Assembly (NCBI GenBank): GCA_933207985.1
Contig: OW240915.1
Location: forward strand, 115,499,256 to 115,563,255
DNA length: 64,000 nt
Direction of reading: 5' to 3'
Source: Pelobates cultripes
Taxonomy: Eukaryota; Chordata; Amphibia; Anura; Pelobatidae
Part shown: positions 21,281-34,335 of the stretch, piece by piece
How the letters are laid out: the number at the start of each line of letters is the position of its first letter
Numbering within the stretch: position 1 is the first letter of the stretch
Notes under the pieces: generated by a model
Seen by the model: the letters and a program-made list of their open reading frames with translations, nothing else
The model's database searches: none
Told to the model about the DNA's origin: nothing
Position numbers and translations under genes: made by a program

Positions 21281-21895
21281 GTTATTATTTATATAGCGCC
21301 ATCAAATTCCGCAGCGCTTTACAATGGGTAGACGAACAGACATGTAGTTGTAACCAGACAAGCTGGACACACAGGAACAGAGGGGTTGAGGGCCTAGACT
21401 AGTGACAGTTGCAAGAAAAGAATCAGTTGGGGCTATTAACAGTTTAATTGATACACTTTTATGAAGAAGTGGGTTTTTAATGATTTTTTGAAAGAGTGGA
21501 GACTGGGTAAGCATCTAACAGAGGACGGAAAAGCAAGTTCCAGAGGAACGGTGCAGCCCTCGAGAAGTTTTGAAGGCGAGCATCAGAGGTGGGAGTATGG
21601 ACAGAAGATAGACATAAGTCTTCAGCAGATCGTAAGGGCCTAGACGGGATATACTTGTGTATTAGGGAGGATACAGGCATCTTATCTACCAGTCCCTTTT
21701 ACCATCCTGCTTACTGTTATATTTCTCTTGTGTGTCTTTTCTCATTCCTCATAGTTTGCAAACTCGTTTGAGCAGTGCCTTCATTGCCTCAATTAATTTT
21801 TATGTATCATTGATTTGTTTCCATAATCCTCATTCTATAATTGTAAAGCGATGCGGAATATGTTGGCACTGTATTAACATACAATAATAAATAAC
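21281..21895. mobile_element. MITE with ATAGCGCC...GCGCTTTACAA inverted termini
   Basis: The left end reads GTTATTATTTATATAGCGCC and continues to CCGCAGCGCTTTACAA. The right end (about 21840-21895) is its imperfect inverse, starting TTGTAAAGCGATGCGG. The interior has no coding. The terminus type is common in amphibian genomes. The superfamily is not assigned. Confidence 0.65.
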
Positions 21896-22340
21896 AATCT
21901 TGTAACATGATTTAATATTTTTGGATAAACGTTTGAATGATATACTATTTTGAAAAATATTTTAATAGCGTAATATTGTATTTTTTTATATATTGATTTT
22001 TGAAAATATATATTTTAATATTTTAACCCCTTAGTGACCAGACCGTTTATCAATTTTCTTTCAGTTAAGGACCAGGGCTGTTTTTAAATTTCTGTACCCA
22101 CACATATTATATACCGTTTTTATATACCGTTTTTTTTGCCTTCTTTTGGATCAACAGAAAGAAACTTGAGGAAGGCTGAACTTGATGGACGCAAGTCTCT
22201 TTTCAGCTATGTAACTATGACATTAAGTAATGATTTTACTAAAGATTTGGATGAAAGAATTATGTAGTTCTTTATTAAAACAGCAGCAAAGAAAATGAAC
22301 AATGAATGCTAAATGATTTTTAAAAATTGTAACATCAACT
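21896..22340. other. AT-rich region with an L2/CR1-like 3' tail
   Basis: At 22136-22219 a second copy of the LINE 3' end (CTTCTTTTGGATCAACAG to GCTATGTAACTATGA) matches about 21150-21237. At about 22025-22075 there is a TTAACCCCTTAGTGACCAGACC phrase from a frog-type repeat. Nothing else recognised. Confidence 0.6.
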
Positions 22341-22480
22341 GTTGAGGAAGATGGCAGCATAATTCTGTAGCTCCCTCTTCCCAGCAAACTCAATCCGCAA
22401 ACATCCGCACACACGAGCAATCAAATCACCAAAGAAAACTCAAAAACCACCACACTACCCACTCAGCACAATATATCAAG

Positions 22481-23581
22481 ATGGGAGGTGGAAAGCAGAA
22501 AAAAAGAACAGACCACATCGGTCGCCATGATGTTCCGCCGTCAGCAAGAACCAGGCCGGTCGTCTTCTCGCCAAAGCTTGGAGGAGATAAGCTCAGACCT
22601 CAAAGGGAGCGAACATGCCACAGCTCCAGGCACCCCTCTGACCTTTTAGGATATGAAGCGTATGCTTACAGAAGCCACCATGGACATAAAGTCCCACATG
22701 GCATTGGAACTGGACAAGAGGCTCACGGGCCTACCAAAGACATCGAGGCTCTGTGGCACAGATCAGACCAAACTGAAATGCGCATCACAGACCTCACTAC
22801 CACATCTCAGGCTCACTCACAGGACATCGCCTACCTCCACGTGAAAATGGGAGCGATGGAGGAAAGACTGGAAGACCTGAACAACAGGTCCCGGCGGAAT
22901 ATTATTAGGATCAGGGGCCTACCTGAAACAGTCATACCCGACGGCTTGCATGCCACACTTACAGGCCTATTTCAGACTATCATACCTGACGCCTCTGTGC
23001 AAGACCTCCGCATGGACTGGGCCCACAGGGCGCTCCGACCACCGGCCCTAAACCCGGACTCCCCCAGGGACGTCATAGTCCACATGCACTTCTTCACAAT
23101 TAAAAAACGGATCCTCAACCTTGCCAGAGCAACCCTTCCGCAACATCAAGGGTCCCGCCTGGCATTCTTCAAGGACCTGGCCCCATCCACCCTGAAGAAA
23201 AGAGGAGACCTCAAACAACTTACCCTCATGCTTAACCATCTCGGGCTGCGATACATGTGGGGCCATCCATTCAAACTGATCGTGAGAAAGGACAATCAGA
23301 CCCATATCCTGAAAAGCGCAACCGAAATGACTCCATTCGCTGAATCACTGGGACTTACCATCTACCACTCCAACAGTCCGAAACCCTGGGCATGTACGGA
23401 AGACCGCGACCATAAAGGGAGTGGCCTTCAGACTCCCCCCTCCAAACACCACGCAAGATGGTCTCTGCTCAACCTGAAGACCAAGACTAAAAGCACAAGC
23501 AGAGCCGAACGACCATGCCAGCAGACCCGGACCTACTGGAACTGGCTAGTTACCCCCCCAGCCTCCCTCTCCAAGCCCTAG
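22481..23581 (+). pseudogene. LINE ORF1 RNA-binding protein (366 codons, frame-shifted N-terminal part)
   Basis: The open frame starts at 22481 (ATGGGAGGTGG) and includes DIEALWHRSDQTEMRI, a coiled-coil block ending EERLEDLNNRS. The RRM starts at RRNIIRIRGLPE, then WAHRALRPP, the C-terminal domain (LKQLTLMLNHLGLRYMWG) and a basic tail. About 22600-22740 makes better family sense in another frame (MKRMLTEATMDIKSHM), so two compensating frameshifts are likely. The role is LINE RNA packaging. Confidence 0.8.
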
Positions 23582-25214
23582 ACCATCTTTCTTGATCACC
23601 CCTATCCCCCCAAAGACACGCACCCAACAATGAACACCCGGACTCTACCAGCATGGGGAATGGGACCCTAACCGCATAGACCCTTCCTGGCGGCACCATA
23701 TCACACACCAAACTCCCGCCAGTGCCCTCCAAAACAGTGCCCTGCGATGCCCCCACCCATCCACTGCTATGGGAGGCCTCCGACCGGGATGCCCCCCCCA
23801 GACCGGGACTCTCATACCACAGCCTACAGGACACCCTCCACAACCGCGGGGGATCCACAACCGGGGGCCTTCCTACGCTGGTGGGAAAAGAAAAGACACG
23901 GGCTCTGATGTAACGGTACTAGATTACGCCCCACACCACTCTACCGCATGGTATAATAATCTACTTGATTGCATATCCCACACGCTTACAGTAGAAAAGT
24001 CATTAGGGCGAGTGGGACCCGGGGGGCACTGGGACTCCTATACCTCCTCCCCTTCTATGGGTTGCCCCCACTGCTCTCAAACGAATCTCCCCCCCGATAG
24101 CCCTCCACCCTACACCGCGTACAAGGAGACACCCCTGTCCCACGAACCAGACCCAGGGCAGAGAAACCCAGGGGAAAAGCCTTGAATCCTTCACACACCC
24201 ACCTGTTATTTCACAAGCCGCCCAAGAGTAAACTTTTATTAACAACTGCCAACATAACCTGGGAGGGTTCATAGGCCACCTACTCATCCCGCACGCACCC
24301 CCCCAAAAAAAACCACACACCCACCCCCACCCCCAGACAGAGCACGCTCTAATGAGCGACCCACCCGGGCTCCTTAGGGGCACGCTATGCTGCAAAACGC
24401 CTCACTGCACTTGAGTGGGTACCGGACTCCTATGCCCTATATACTTCCCAATTACATGCATCCGGTAGTACACGGCATCAAATTACGCCCTTCCCCCACT
24501 GACCTCACTACCATACACCAAACACGGGGGAACAGCCAACTCCCTGCTTGAATGTATGACTGTTCCCTATAGGAACAAAATTAGATAATTATGCTCTCAG
24601 GATGCGGGGGACGGATTGGGTTGTGCCCAGGGGTAACTGTCACCCACAGGCAGTTGGGACACACCTTAAACTGCCGAGCAGAGCGTGGCGCGCCTCCCTC
24701 CCCATGACAGGGTTTCATAGATTGCTGAATCGAAGAGCATACGGTGAAACGAGACGCAGAGCCCCGCCCTCCCCGGAGCCCACAACCACACACCGCACAC
24801 CTGGGACGCCCCGGACTTCCAACCAGACCACCTGGGACACCAACCACTGAGAACATACTCCACATGAACCTTAGGCACAGGAACACAGGTATGAAGACCA
24901 ACACACAAGCTACACAGCCCCATGGGCCTCCCCACAACAATGCACTTTAGTAAATGCGACCACCCCCTTCCTCCCCCCTGGTGAGCTTCCACCGCTGCCG
25001 CAACCAAGGCCCATACACCCCACCAGCACCATCACCTCCTCCACCATTAACCCCCCACCCCACATAACACATGGGATGACACCAAAACGCTCAGCCTGAC
25101 CTCAGAGCAGTCCATACCTGGGAACTCCATATAAACTCCATATAAAACGTCACATACACATATATCTAGCACCCTAATGGATGGTACACCACCACAGGGA
25201 GGCCCACACGCTCC
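23582..25214 (+). other. Inter-ORF spacer of LINE 2
   Basis: C-rich, with no ORF of recognisable family. The first part of the ORF2 endonuclease (before the YAP motif) is missing or unreadable, so some of this may be decayed coding sequence. Confidence 0.5.
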
Positions 25215-28200
25215 CTAGCCCCATAGCCACATTGGACCCCACAAATATGCGTTTACCTTGATCTACGCCCCCACCCTCCCAGATACTAACTTCTGGAACT
25301 CCCGACAGGCCCACCTCCGCCTCTTTCCCTCACATCACATGATAATTGGAAGGGACTATAACGCCACCATGTCACCCAACATAGATAGGCGAAGGTCGGC
25401 GAACCTGCATACACGACCCTCGCCTGCTACTCGGACCGACAAGATTCTGCAGGCATTTGTAGCATGCACACAACTGCTAGACACATGGAGAATACTACAC
25501 CCCACCACCGCTGACTTCACTTTTTACTCACACCCCCACACCTCCTACTCCCGCATCGACATGTTCCTCATATCTCCCTCCCTACTCCCTCACGTCACAC
25601 AAGCAACGTTAGGCTCGATAACCTGGTCGGACTACGACGACATACTCCTCCAATTCACCATCCCACACACAACCAAAACATGGACCTGGAGACTCAACCC
25701 AATAGATCTCCCCAACACTACCATCAGAGAAGCACTCCGAAAAGACATCATAGACTATTTCAAAATCAATAAAAACTCAGTCGACTCCACAAACACCCTA
25801 TAGGCAGCCCATAAAGCTGTTATACGGGGCAAGCTAATCGGGGCAGCCACGGCGTACAAAAAAAACAACTGATGCAACTAGAAACGCACCTGGCTGCCCT
25901 TAGAACAACGGAACTCCAACACAAAGCAGATCCCAATCCTGCCCTAACAGCCCTACTGCAAGTGCATAGACAAGAAATCCAGAAATTCATGACACAAGAC
26001 TCTAAAAAGGCACTCCGATGGACGAGGAAAATGTTTTATGAGAAATCGAACAAAGCAGACACACTTTTGGCACGCAGGCTCCAACAAAGACCCAAACACA
26101 TATCCCAAATACAAGCACCCGACGGCCAAATGCTCTCCCACAACCAAATCGTGTCTGTTTTTCAAAACTACTGCGCCTCTCTATATGACCACGACCCTGA
26201 ATCCCGACAAAACCCAGATTCCACACAGACAAAGAGAGAAACATTTATGGAATGTATCCCTATGCCCTCACTCACAGACGAGGGACGGAAGGCACTAAAC
26301 ACCCCTATTACACCCAAAGAAATCACACAAGTGATGAAAACCCTCAAACCCAACAAATGACCAGGACCAGACGGATTCCCCAGACTCTACTATAAGACAT
26401 ACCCATCGATACACCTACCACACCTCCTCTCCCTATTCACTTCCCTTATGGAAGAAAACCCCCCACTCCCGGACTGTGAGCCAACATATGCTTACTCCCG
26501 AAACCCAATAAAACCCACCAAGACCCAGGCCACTATCGACCAATCTCACTATTAAATACCAACATCAAATTATTCACAAAACTATTAGCCAACAGACTGC
26601 ACCCCTTCCTTCCCAAACTAATTCACCCAGTCCATCCCCTACCGACAGGCAAGTGACAACACCAGAAGAACATATGACCTAATCTGGATAGCCAACCAAC
26701 GACAACACCCCACCCTTCTCCTTTCCCTAGATGCCGAGATGTTCAACCGCATTTTCTGGCCCTTCCTGTTCGCTACCCTCGACAAAATGGGCTTCCCAGC
26801 GACCTTCCCAGAAACAATTAGGGAATTATACACCCATCCCATGGCAAACCTCCTAATCCCAAACACTCAACCCCCCTCCTTCACGATACACAATGGCACG
26901 CGACAGGGCTGCCCCTTTTCCCCCTCCTTTTCGCCCTCTCCCTGGAACTCCTCCTTCAGAAGTTCCGCTAGACTGCAACCATAACAGGCCTCAAAATCTG
27001 CACCGAAGAATATAAAATAGAAGCCTACGTGGATGACCTTCTGGCAGACAGACACTGACACTGACAGAACCCATATCCTCCCTACCCCGCTACTGGCTCT
27101 ACTAGACGAATATGCCAAAGTATCGGGGTACAAATTAAACCTCAGTAAAACAGAAGCCCTCCCAATCCACATCCTCGCTGAAACACTAGAGAAACTTAAA
27201 CAGGAATATCCATTCCGATATGAACCGAAGAGCATAAGCACACACCTACAAGCAGACTTGCAACACACATACCAACTCAATGATCTCCCACTCTACTAAA
27301 CAAAGCCACCCAAGATCTGGAAACACCTATCCATATCCTGGCTGGGACGCCTGGCGGATCCATAAAGATGAACCTGCTCCCACACTTTCTCTATCTCTTT
27401 CAGGCCCTGCCCATCCCCATATCCAAGGCATACTTCAAGTATGGTCAGGAAAAAAAAAAGCCAGAATAAAGCGGGCAACACTGTACGTACCACACAAGAT
27501 GGGAGGGCTGGGACTCCCCAACTTCTAGGACTACCACCAATTGGCCCAGCTGGCCCAAATTCAAAACCTCCATGCTCCAGTAGGACTTAAACTATGGGTA
27601 GACCTAGAACATGACCTATTCGGCCGAGATTTCCCCTTCTTACACCTTTGGCTATCCCAAGCAGAACAGGCCACACACCCTCTCCCCCTACGACCCCAGC
27701 GCTAACACACTCCATACAACTTTGGTACCGAGCCACCCGCAAACACGAACTTATCAACTCTCCATCCCCACTAACGCCAATACTATGGAACACACAATTC
27801 CAACCAGGCATGACCTCCAAACACTTCGCAAGATTCAAAGGCAACAACCTAGTTAGATTCTGCCACTTCTTTCAGGGACAACAACTAGTTCCCTTTACGG
27901 AACTCCCGAACACCACTCCACTCACAACATTCGATCACTTTCGCTTCATACAAATTAGACGTTTTCTGTCCCACCCACCCAATCATAAAACAGCCACCAC
28001 CCCACTCACAACCTTCGAGAGGATGTACTTACACACCCCCGTACAAAAAGGCCAAATCTCTACTGTATACGGCATTCTACACCATACCAGCACCCCTGAG
28101 GCCCTATCCTACACCGTCGCCTGGGAAAGGGACATAGGCCCCCCAGAGGACCCCTCCAACTGGAGGGAAATCTGGGAAGCCACAGCATCACTCTCCATCT

Positions 28201-28640
28201 GCGTCATACATAAGGAGCAGGCCTATAAGCCCATGTTCCGCTGGTATACCACCCCCCGTGATTGAAACAAATGCACTTCGCCACCTCGGACCGATGCTGG
28301 AAAAGATGCAGAGAACAGGGCACATACCTCCACCTATGGTGGGAATGCCCACACATTACTCAACTCTGGTGCGAAATGGCCTAAGCAGTCAACAGGACAC
28401 TACAAAGCGACCTCCCAATGGATCCCTGGATTTGGCTCCTTTCAAAACCCCACGAATCCCTAACAAGGGCCCAAAATAAACTCACAGCCCGAGTCACACT
28501 GGCCACACGGAGAACCATAGCCACCTCAATGGAAGTACTACGAAAAATAGACGACACAATCAAAATGGACAAACTGTCTGCTCTGATCCACGATAGTTCC
28601 AAAATCTTTCCACAAAATATGGGACCCATGGCTAACTAGA
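25215..28640 (+). pseudogene. LINE ORF2: endonuclease-reverse transcriptase, many frameshifts
   Basis: Pieces in order: endonuclease (LIYAPTLPD, GRDYNAT, SRIDMFLI, SITWSDYDD) at 25240-25803, and linker (RKMFYEKSNKAD) at 25872-26360. RT follows, starting KPNK*PGPDGF, with DAEMFNRIF, NGTRQGCP and YVDD (27026-27037). Then come the thumb (GYKLNLSKTEALP, 27120-27175; GGLGLPNF, 27500) and the C-terminal part (27648-28265, KEQAYKPMFRWY), with a CCHC-like trace near 28290-28370. Frames change at least eight times. Two catalytic positions deviate: GGDFN has become GRDYN and YADD is YVDD. Confidence 0.85.
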
Positions 28641-29199
28641 ACAGCACTAGCATCATAGACCCTACAGAGACCAACCAACCCCCACCCCAAAGGGCTCCCC
28701 CCAGCACTCCCTCCCCTTCCACGCACCCCCCACCCACCCACACCCTCCCACTCACCTTCACCCCCTTCCTCTGGGGGGTGTGGGGGGCACGGGGGGAAGA
28801 GTGGTTCACCTCCTTATAAAATTTGTTTTCTTCTGCTTTCTCTCTCTCCTCTTCTACTTTTCCCACCCCCCACACCACCTCTCTTTAACCTAACCATCCT
28901 CCTCTTCTACCCCCCTACCTACAAAGGGTTCACATAGAAGATGACTAAACTCGACAACTCTAGATGTGCACAGAACAACAAATAATTCGAAGAACATTAA
29001 ACCAACAGCAAAGAAAACAGAAAAGAGTCCATCATCAAGAACCACTTGCAGTAAATTGTAGAAAAGAATAGTGAAACTGTAACAGAAATATATGAACACA
29101 CAAATGCAAACACAGAAATAAAACAAAGAATCCATTGAGGACAACAAAGAATCAAACAGATGAAAAGAAACAAATTAATAAAAAGTATGGTTAATAAAC

Positions 29200-29513
29200 C
29201 AGTCTCTTTCACACAAGCTAGTTACCAGTACACTATCAGAAGGGCTCCTGAGAACTTTAGTCAGCTGTAGCAGCACATAACATTTCAAGAGACTACCTTA
29301 CCTTAACCACTTCAATGTATACAAAGGATAATCAATCTGCTGTATGCTGAGTTAAGAGATATAATATTTTAGCCATAGTATCTATATCACCTAGCCCTCC
29401 TTTTCAATGTGCAGACCACTGATTCCTAGTGCATGATCCTTCATAAATTGCACCTCTAATATTTTCTATTTTGTAACTTCAGTCTCTTTCACACAAACCA
29501 GTTACCAGCACAC
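29200..29513. repeat. 34-bp direct repeat bordering about 250 bp
   Basis: 29200-29233 and 29480-29513 share CAGTCTCTTTCACACAA and GTTACCAG with about three mismatches. The enclosed 246 bp has no recognised content. This could be a long target duplication or an ordinary segmental duplication. Confidence 0.7.
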
Positions 29514-29519
29514 TCTTCT

Positions 29520-29592
29520 GCTTGGCTTTCTTACTTTCCATTCCTCTGATATCCCTTTTCTCATCTTTGGTGACTTCAACATCCCAATTAAG
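29520..29592 (+). pseudogene. LINE endonuclease fragment, left part
   Basis: The frame ending LIFGDFNIPIK contains the GDFN motif of LINE apurinic-like endonucleases. It stops exactly at the hAT-like insertion at 29593, and the same domain resumes at 34798. Confidence 0.6.
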
Positions 29593-30456
29593 CAGGGCTG
29601 CCATCAGAAATTTTGGGGCCCCTAACACAGCTCAAGGTCTGAAATATATATTTTTTTATCATTAATTTATTATTTTATTTCCCCCTCCGTACCTCTCATG
29701 TATTACTGGCATTTTATGTGGCCAGGGAGGGGGAACATTACACTCCCTGGTTATCTGGTGGCATAGTCCAGGCTGCCAGGTGCTGTGTAGTGAAGAGAGG
29801 GCCCAGCCAACATAATCTTCATCTTCCAGCAGCTCTTCTCTCTAACTCTCCAGTCTGAGTGTTTGCGCGGAGCATTTCCGTGGTAATATGCGGCAACACT
29901 CTGATAGCTGGGGACTTGCGAGAGTTGGATAGAGCATCTGGAAGATAAAGTTTGCATGTGCCAGGCCCCCTCTTTATTCTACAAATTGTTGTGGCCTGCA
30001 GGGGCAATAATTATTTTTTGGACAACCTTCTAGAACAAAGGTGGCCAAAATGTAAAGCCTCATCTGTGACACATGTCCACAATGCTTTGTTTGCTGGAAA
30101 TTTACAAGTTGACAATCCTTGCAGGGTTGTAGTTAGTGCTAAACAGTGTTTGTGTGTTTGAATGTAAGTATATTTGTATATGGAGTATGTGTGTGTGAAT
30201 GTTGGCTTTTGAATGTAGGCGTACATTTGTGTGTATACACTGCCACACACAGATACACACATAGACACTGATACACATACAGATACACAGACACTCACAC
30301 ATACGCACAGTGGTGTATTTTATTTTTGTGCTGCCCTAGGCATGACTAAACCTGGGCACCCCCCTCATCTAAATTTACCACCCCTTCCTGTCAAGGGCGC
30401 ACCTCTGATTAAGAACCCACCCCTTCCTCTTTAGACTCCACCTTTTCCTGCTCCTT

Positions 30457-30850
30457 TTAAAGGAATACTATAGTGCCAGGAAAACAAAGCTGTTTTCCTG
30501 GCACTATAATTCCCTATAGTGCTCCCCTTTCTTCTGTCCTTCCCTCCCCCACTTGACACTGAAGGTGTTAAAATCCTATGGGTATTTAGCAGATGCTGGA
30601 TGTCCTCATGCACAGTGTGAGGACGTCCAGCATCAGTTAGGCAACTTTTGGTCACCTAACCACCCGAAAGTCCCTCTAGTGGCTGTCTGGTAGACAGCCA
30701 CTATAGGTGGAGTTACCCCTCAAGGTAATTATTGCAGTTTCTGAGAAACTGCAATAATTACACTTGCAGGTTTAAGGGGACTGGGACACTGCACCCAGAT
30801 CACTTCAATGAGCTGAAGTTGTCTGGGTGCCTATAGTGTCTATAGCTTAA
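30457..30850 (-). mobile_element. TTAA-flanked MITE, relative of 53318-53810
   Basis: Starts TTAAAGGAATACTATAGTGCC and ends near a TTAA at 30847-30850. Internal hairpins (CCAGGAAAAC/GTTTTCCTGG, AGTGGCTGTC/GACAGCCACT, TTGCAGTTTCTGAGAAACTGCAA) are shared with the copy at 53318, in reverse order. No coding. Confidence 0.75.
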
Positions 30851-30912
30851 AGGGTTAAGCACACACTCTGACAGACACACACACATTCACTGACACACAC
30901 ACTGACAGTATC

Positions 30913-32969
30913 CAGGGCCGGCCTTAGGGGTGTGCGAGCTGTGCGACCGCACAGGGCGCCATGGAACAGGGGGCGCCCTGTGGCCGACACAGCTCACTCA
31001 TGGCCGGAGTGCAGGGGAGCCAAAAGAGGTACCTGGCTGGAGGATTAATTATTCTCCACCCGGGTCTATTTAAAAAAAAAAAAAAAAAATCGCGGCAGAG
31101 GGGGCGGGGTTTACCGAGCGGCGGAGGCGGGGCTTATCGAGAGGCGGAGACGGGGCTAATACCTCCCGAAGCCCCTGCTGTACAGGAAGAGGGAAAGATG
31201 CTTCCCCATCAGCCAACTGCATCCACTGGAAAGAGGTAAGTGTGTGTGTGTGACTGTTTGTGTGACTGTCTGTCTGTGTGTGTGTGTGACTGTCTGTCTG
31301 TGTGACTGCCTGCCTGTGTGCGTGTGACTGTCTGTGTGTGTGTGTGACTGTCTGTGTGACTGCCTGTCCTTGTGTGTGTGTGTGTGTGTGACTGTCTCTG
31401 TGTGTGACTGCCTGCCTGTGTGTGACTGTCTGTGTGTGTGACTGTCTGTGTGACTGCCCATGTATGTGACTGCCCATGTATGTGACTGCCTGTGTGTGTG
31501 ACTGTCTGTCTGTGTGACTGTCTGTCTGTGTGACTGCCCGTGTGTGTGAGACTGTCTGTCTGTGTGACTGTCTGTGTGTGTGACTGTCTGTGTGTGTGTG
31601 ACTGCCTGCCTGCCTGTGTGTGTCTGTCTGTAACTATCTGTCTGTGTGTGACTGCCTGCCTGTGTGTGTGACTTTCTATCTGTGTGACTGCCTGCCTGTG
31701 TGTGTATAACTGTCTATGTGTGTGTTACTGTGTGTCTGTCTGTGTGTGTGACTGCCTATGTGACTGTCTGTCTGTGTGTGTCGCTGTAGCTGTGCCATTG
31801 TTTGTGCCTGTGCCTGTATGTGTGACTGCCTTTAACTGAGTGTGTGTGTACATGCCTGTAACCGAGTTTAAATTTCCCCACCCCTTCCTGTCAAGGCCGC
31901 ACTTTGACTGACAGACGCTCACTCACTGACAGACGCACACTCACTGACAGACACACACTCTCATATACACTGACAAACAATGACATACACACATACACTA
32001 TTACTTGGATACACACTGACAGATGCACACTCTCACTGACAGACGCAAGCACTCACTGAAAGATGCACGACTCCACTGACCGACACATACACACTGACTG
32101 ACACACACTCACTGACCGACACACACTCACTGACCGACACACACTCACTGACCGACACATACACACTCACTGACCTACACACTCACTGACCTACACACTC
32201 ACTGACTGACGACACATACACACTCACTGACGACACATACACACTCACTGACTGACACATACACACTCACTGACTGACACATATACACTCACTGACCAAC
32301 ACACACATTCACTCACAGACACACACACATTCACTTACAGACACACACAATTACACACTTACAGACACACACACACACACACACACACACATTCACTTCA
32401 AAATAAACACTCACAGACACACACACAGACATTTCCACTAACACTCACAAACTAATATTTTTTACATTTATTTTAAATCCACCCAGCCTCCCTGGGAAAG
32501 CTGGAGTGGATTTCTTACCAGCAGTCCAGTGTGGCTGCTGGGCAGGCAGGCAGGGGGCGCACAGGCTGAGTAAGCAGCGCTTAGTGATGCCGGGAGCCGG
32601 ACTGACGTCATATTCTGGCTCCCGGCTTCATTAAGCGGCGCAGAGGAAGCTGAGCAGGAAGAGCTCAGGTGAGTATGCTCCTTCGCTGCCCGCTGCCAGC
32701 CTTGGGGGGGCTCAAAAGTGGCCAGCCGGTCAGCTCTTGAGCCCCCCAGGATGCGAGGCAAGCAAGGGATCTGCCTGGGGGTTTGGAGGGATGCTTTTTT
32801 TTGCCGCCCCCTGCAAAGTGGCGCCCAAGGCAGATGCCTTGTTTGCCTCGTGATACACACGTCCCCGGTGCCTGTGTGTGTTACTGTATTCAGGCAACTT
32901 GGTGGGAGGTGGGGGGGGCGCCATGAAGACTTTTTGCACAGGGCGCCTAATTGCCTAAGGCCGGCCCTG
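30913..32969. mobile_element. Inner hAT-like element with exact 8-bp target duplication
   Basis: Ends are CAGGGCCGGCCTTAG and CTAAGGCCGGCCCTG. ACAGTATC is present at both 30905-30912 and 32970-32977. Inside lie a TGTGTGACTGTCTG array (31240-31860), a CACTCACTGACxGACACA array (31905-32450), and TGGGAAAGCTGGAGTGGAT. A second hAT-like right end (GCGCCCAAGGCAGATGCC, near 32820) shows that it shares ancestry with the middle element. No transposase is seen. Confidence 0.92.
31240..32450. repeat. TGTGACTGTCTG and CACTGACxGACACA arrays
   Basis: Two long low-complexity arrays of opposite strand bias: TG-rich from about 31240 to 31860 and CA-rich from about 31905 to 32450. The unit words are TGTGTGACTGTC and ACACACTCACTGAC. 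They look like the two arms of one inverted array and would pair poorly but extensively. Confidence 0.9.
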
Positions 32970-32984
32970 ACAGTATCACACACT

Positions 32985-34335
32985 CAATGACACACACACA
33001 TTCACTGACACACATTCATTCATTGACAGAGACACACACACAAACACACTGACAGACACACACTAATAGTCACACACACACTAAATGACAAACAGAATCT
33101 CACTGATTTGACAGACACTCACAAACATACACATGCATACAATAACAGACGTAAATACACTCACATACACTAACAGACACTCATACACTAACAGGGACAC
33201 ATACAATCATGCACACTGACATACACTAACAGACATACATACACTCATACACACACATACAGTACCAGACATACACACACACTGACACACACACACACAC
33301 ATACATACACTAACAGACATATATATATATATATACATACAAATTATTAATATTATTGTAATTAACATTTATCCACCCACCCAGCCTCCCTACATTTTGG
33401 GAAAGCTGGCGTGGATGGGTCCCTGGGGGTGTGAGGGACTGCAGTGAGGCAGACGGCTGTTCTAATCAGAAGCCGCAAGGGAGCTATTATCCCTCACAGG
33501 CTGTCTACTGATGCCGGGAGCCGGAATAGGATGTCCTATTCCGGCTCCTAGCATCAGCAAAATGGCGCACAAGGGAGCTGAGAGATAATAGCTCCCTCAC
33601 CGCCTCTGATTAGAACAGCCGTCTGCCGGGGAGTCCACTAGGTGGCCAGCCGGCCAGCTCGCCAGCTCTTGGGCCCCCCATGACAGGGGGGACGTCTGTT
33701 CTAGTGCCGCCCAAGGCAAATGCTTAGTTTGCCTTGGGCTAAATACAGCACTGCGTGGGCATACTGACACATACACAGAAATCCACACACTGGCACACAG
33801 ATACACACACAGGCACATACAGACAGATACGCACACAGACATCCGTTTGATTTGGAGTAGGTGTGAGGGTGGGTAAACATGCCACAGGTAAGGAGTAAAC
33901 GTGACAGAGTTAGGGGGATGAGTGAGACAGGGTGAGGGGTCGTAAGTTATTGTGAGAAGGTGGTGAGGATGATAAGGTGAGGGATCGTAAGTGATTGTGG
34001 GAGGGTGGTGAGTGTGACAGGGTTAGGGGGATTAGTATAACAGTGTTAGTGTGACAGGGTTAGGCGATTAGTATAACAGTGTTAGTGTGACAGGGTTAGG
34101 GGGATTAGCATAACAGTGTTAGTGTGACAGTGCTAGGGGGGGTTCGTATGACAAGGTTAGGGATTAGAGTGTGACATTGTTAGGGGGGGATAGTGTGACA
34201 GGGTTATGGAGGTTAGTGTGACTGTCTTAGGGGGGTTAGGGTGTGTTAGTAACAGGGTTAGTGACTGGGTTAGTGGTACAGAGCGTAGGGTGTGTGGCAG
34301 GGAGAGGGATAGTAAGTGACTGTAACAGAAGTGTG
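32985..34335. repeat. CA-rich arrays and GTGACAGGGTTAGGGG array
   Basis: From 32985 to about 33335 the sequence is CACACTGACA-type with a (TA)n at about 33319-33334. From 33855 to 34335 there are units like GTTAGTGTGACAGGGTTAGGGGGATTA. Both belong to the surrounding hAT-like elements. Confidence 0.85.

Larger units (their letters stand above)
22341..29195 (+). mobile_element. Tx1/L1-like LINE 2, full architecture but heavily decayed
   Basis: A 5' untranslated stretch (about 22341-22480) precedes ORF1 (22481-23581), a long spacer (23582-25214) and ORF2 traces (25215-28640). The 3' untranslated region is C-rich on the sense strand (28640-28920). The 3' border is unclear between about 28920 and 29195. 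No target-site duplication was found. It differs in sequence from LINE 1 but has the same layout. Confidence 0.85.
30308..33753. mobile_element. Middle hAT-like element (CAGTGGTGTATTT termini)
   Basis: It starts CAGTGGTGTATTT and ends (reverse) CAGTGCTGTATTTAG, followed inward on both sides by GCCxxAGGCA-type words. The 8-bp flanks CATACGCA and CGTGGGCA agree at only 5 of 8, so the boundary rests mainly on the termini. CA-rich arrays lie on both sides. It contains a TTAA MITE (30457-30850) and another hAT-like element (30913-32969). Confidence 0.6.

Noticed and set aside
22481..29195. A possible host gene in the long open frames
   Set aside because: All readable segments match LINE ORF1 and ORF2 motifs.
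31240..32450. Regular arrays that could suggest a CRISPR-like array
   Set aside because: Units are short simple-sequence words without unique spacers, in a eukaryotic transposon.
32468..32983. 171-codon minus-strand frame
   Set aside because: Falls inside a hAT-like element across its right end; no transposase motif.
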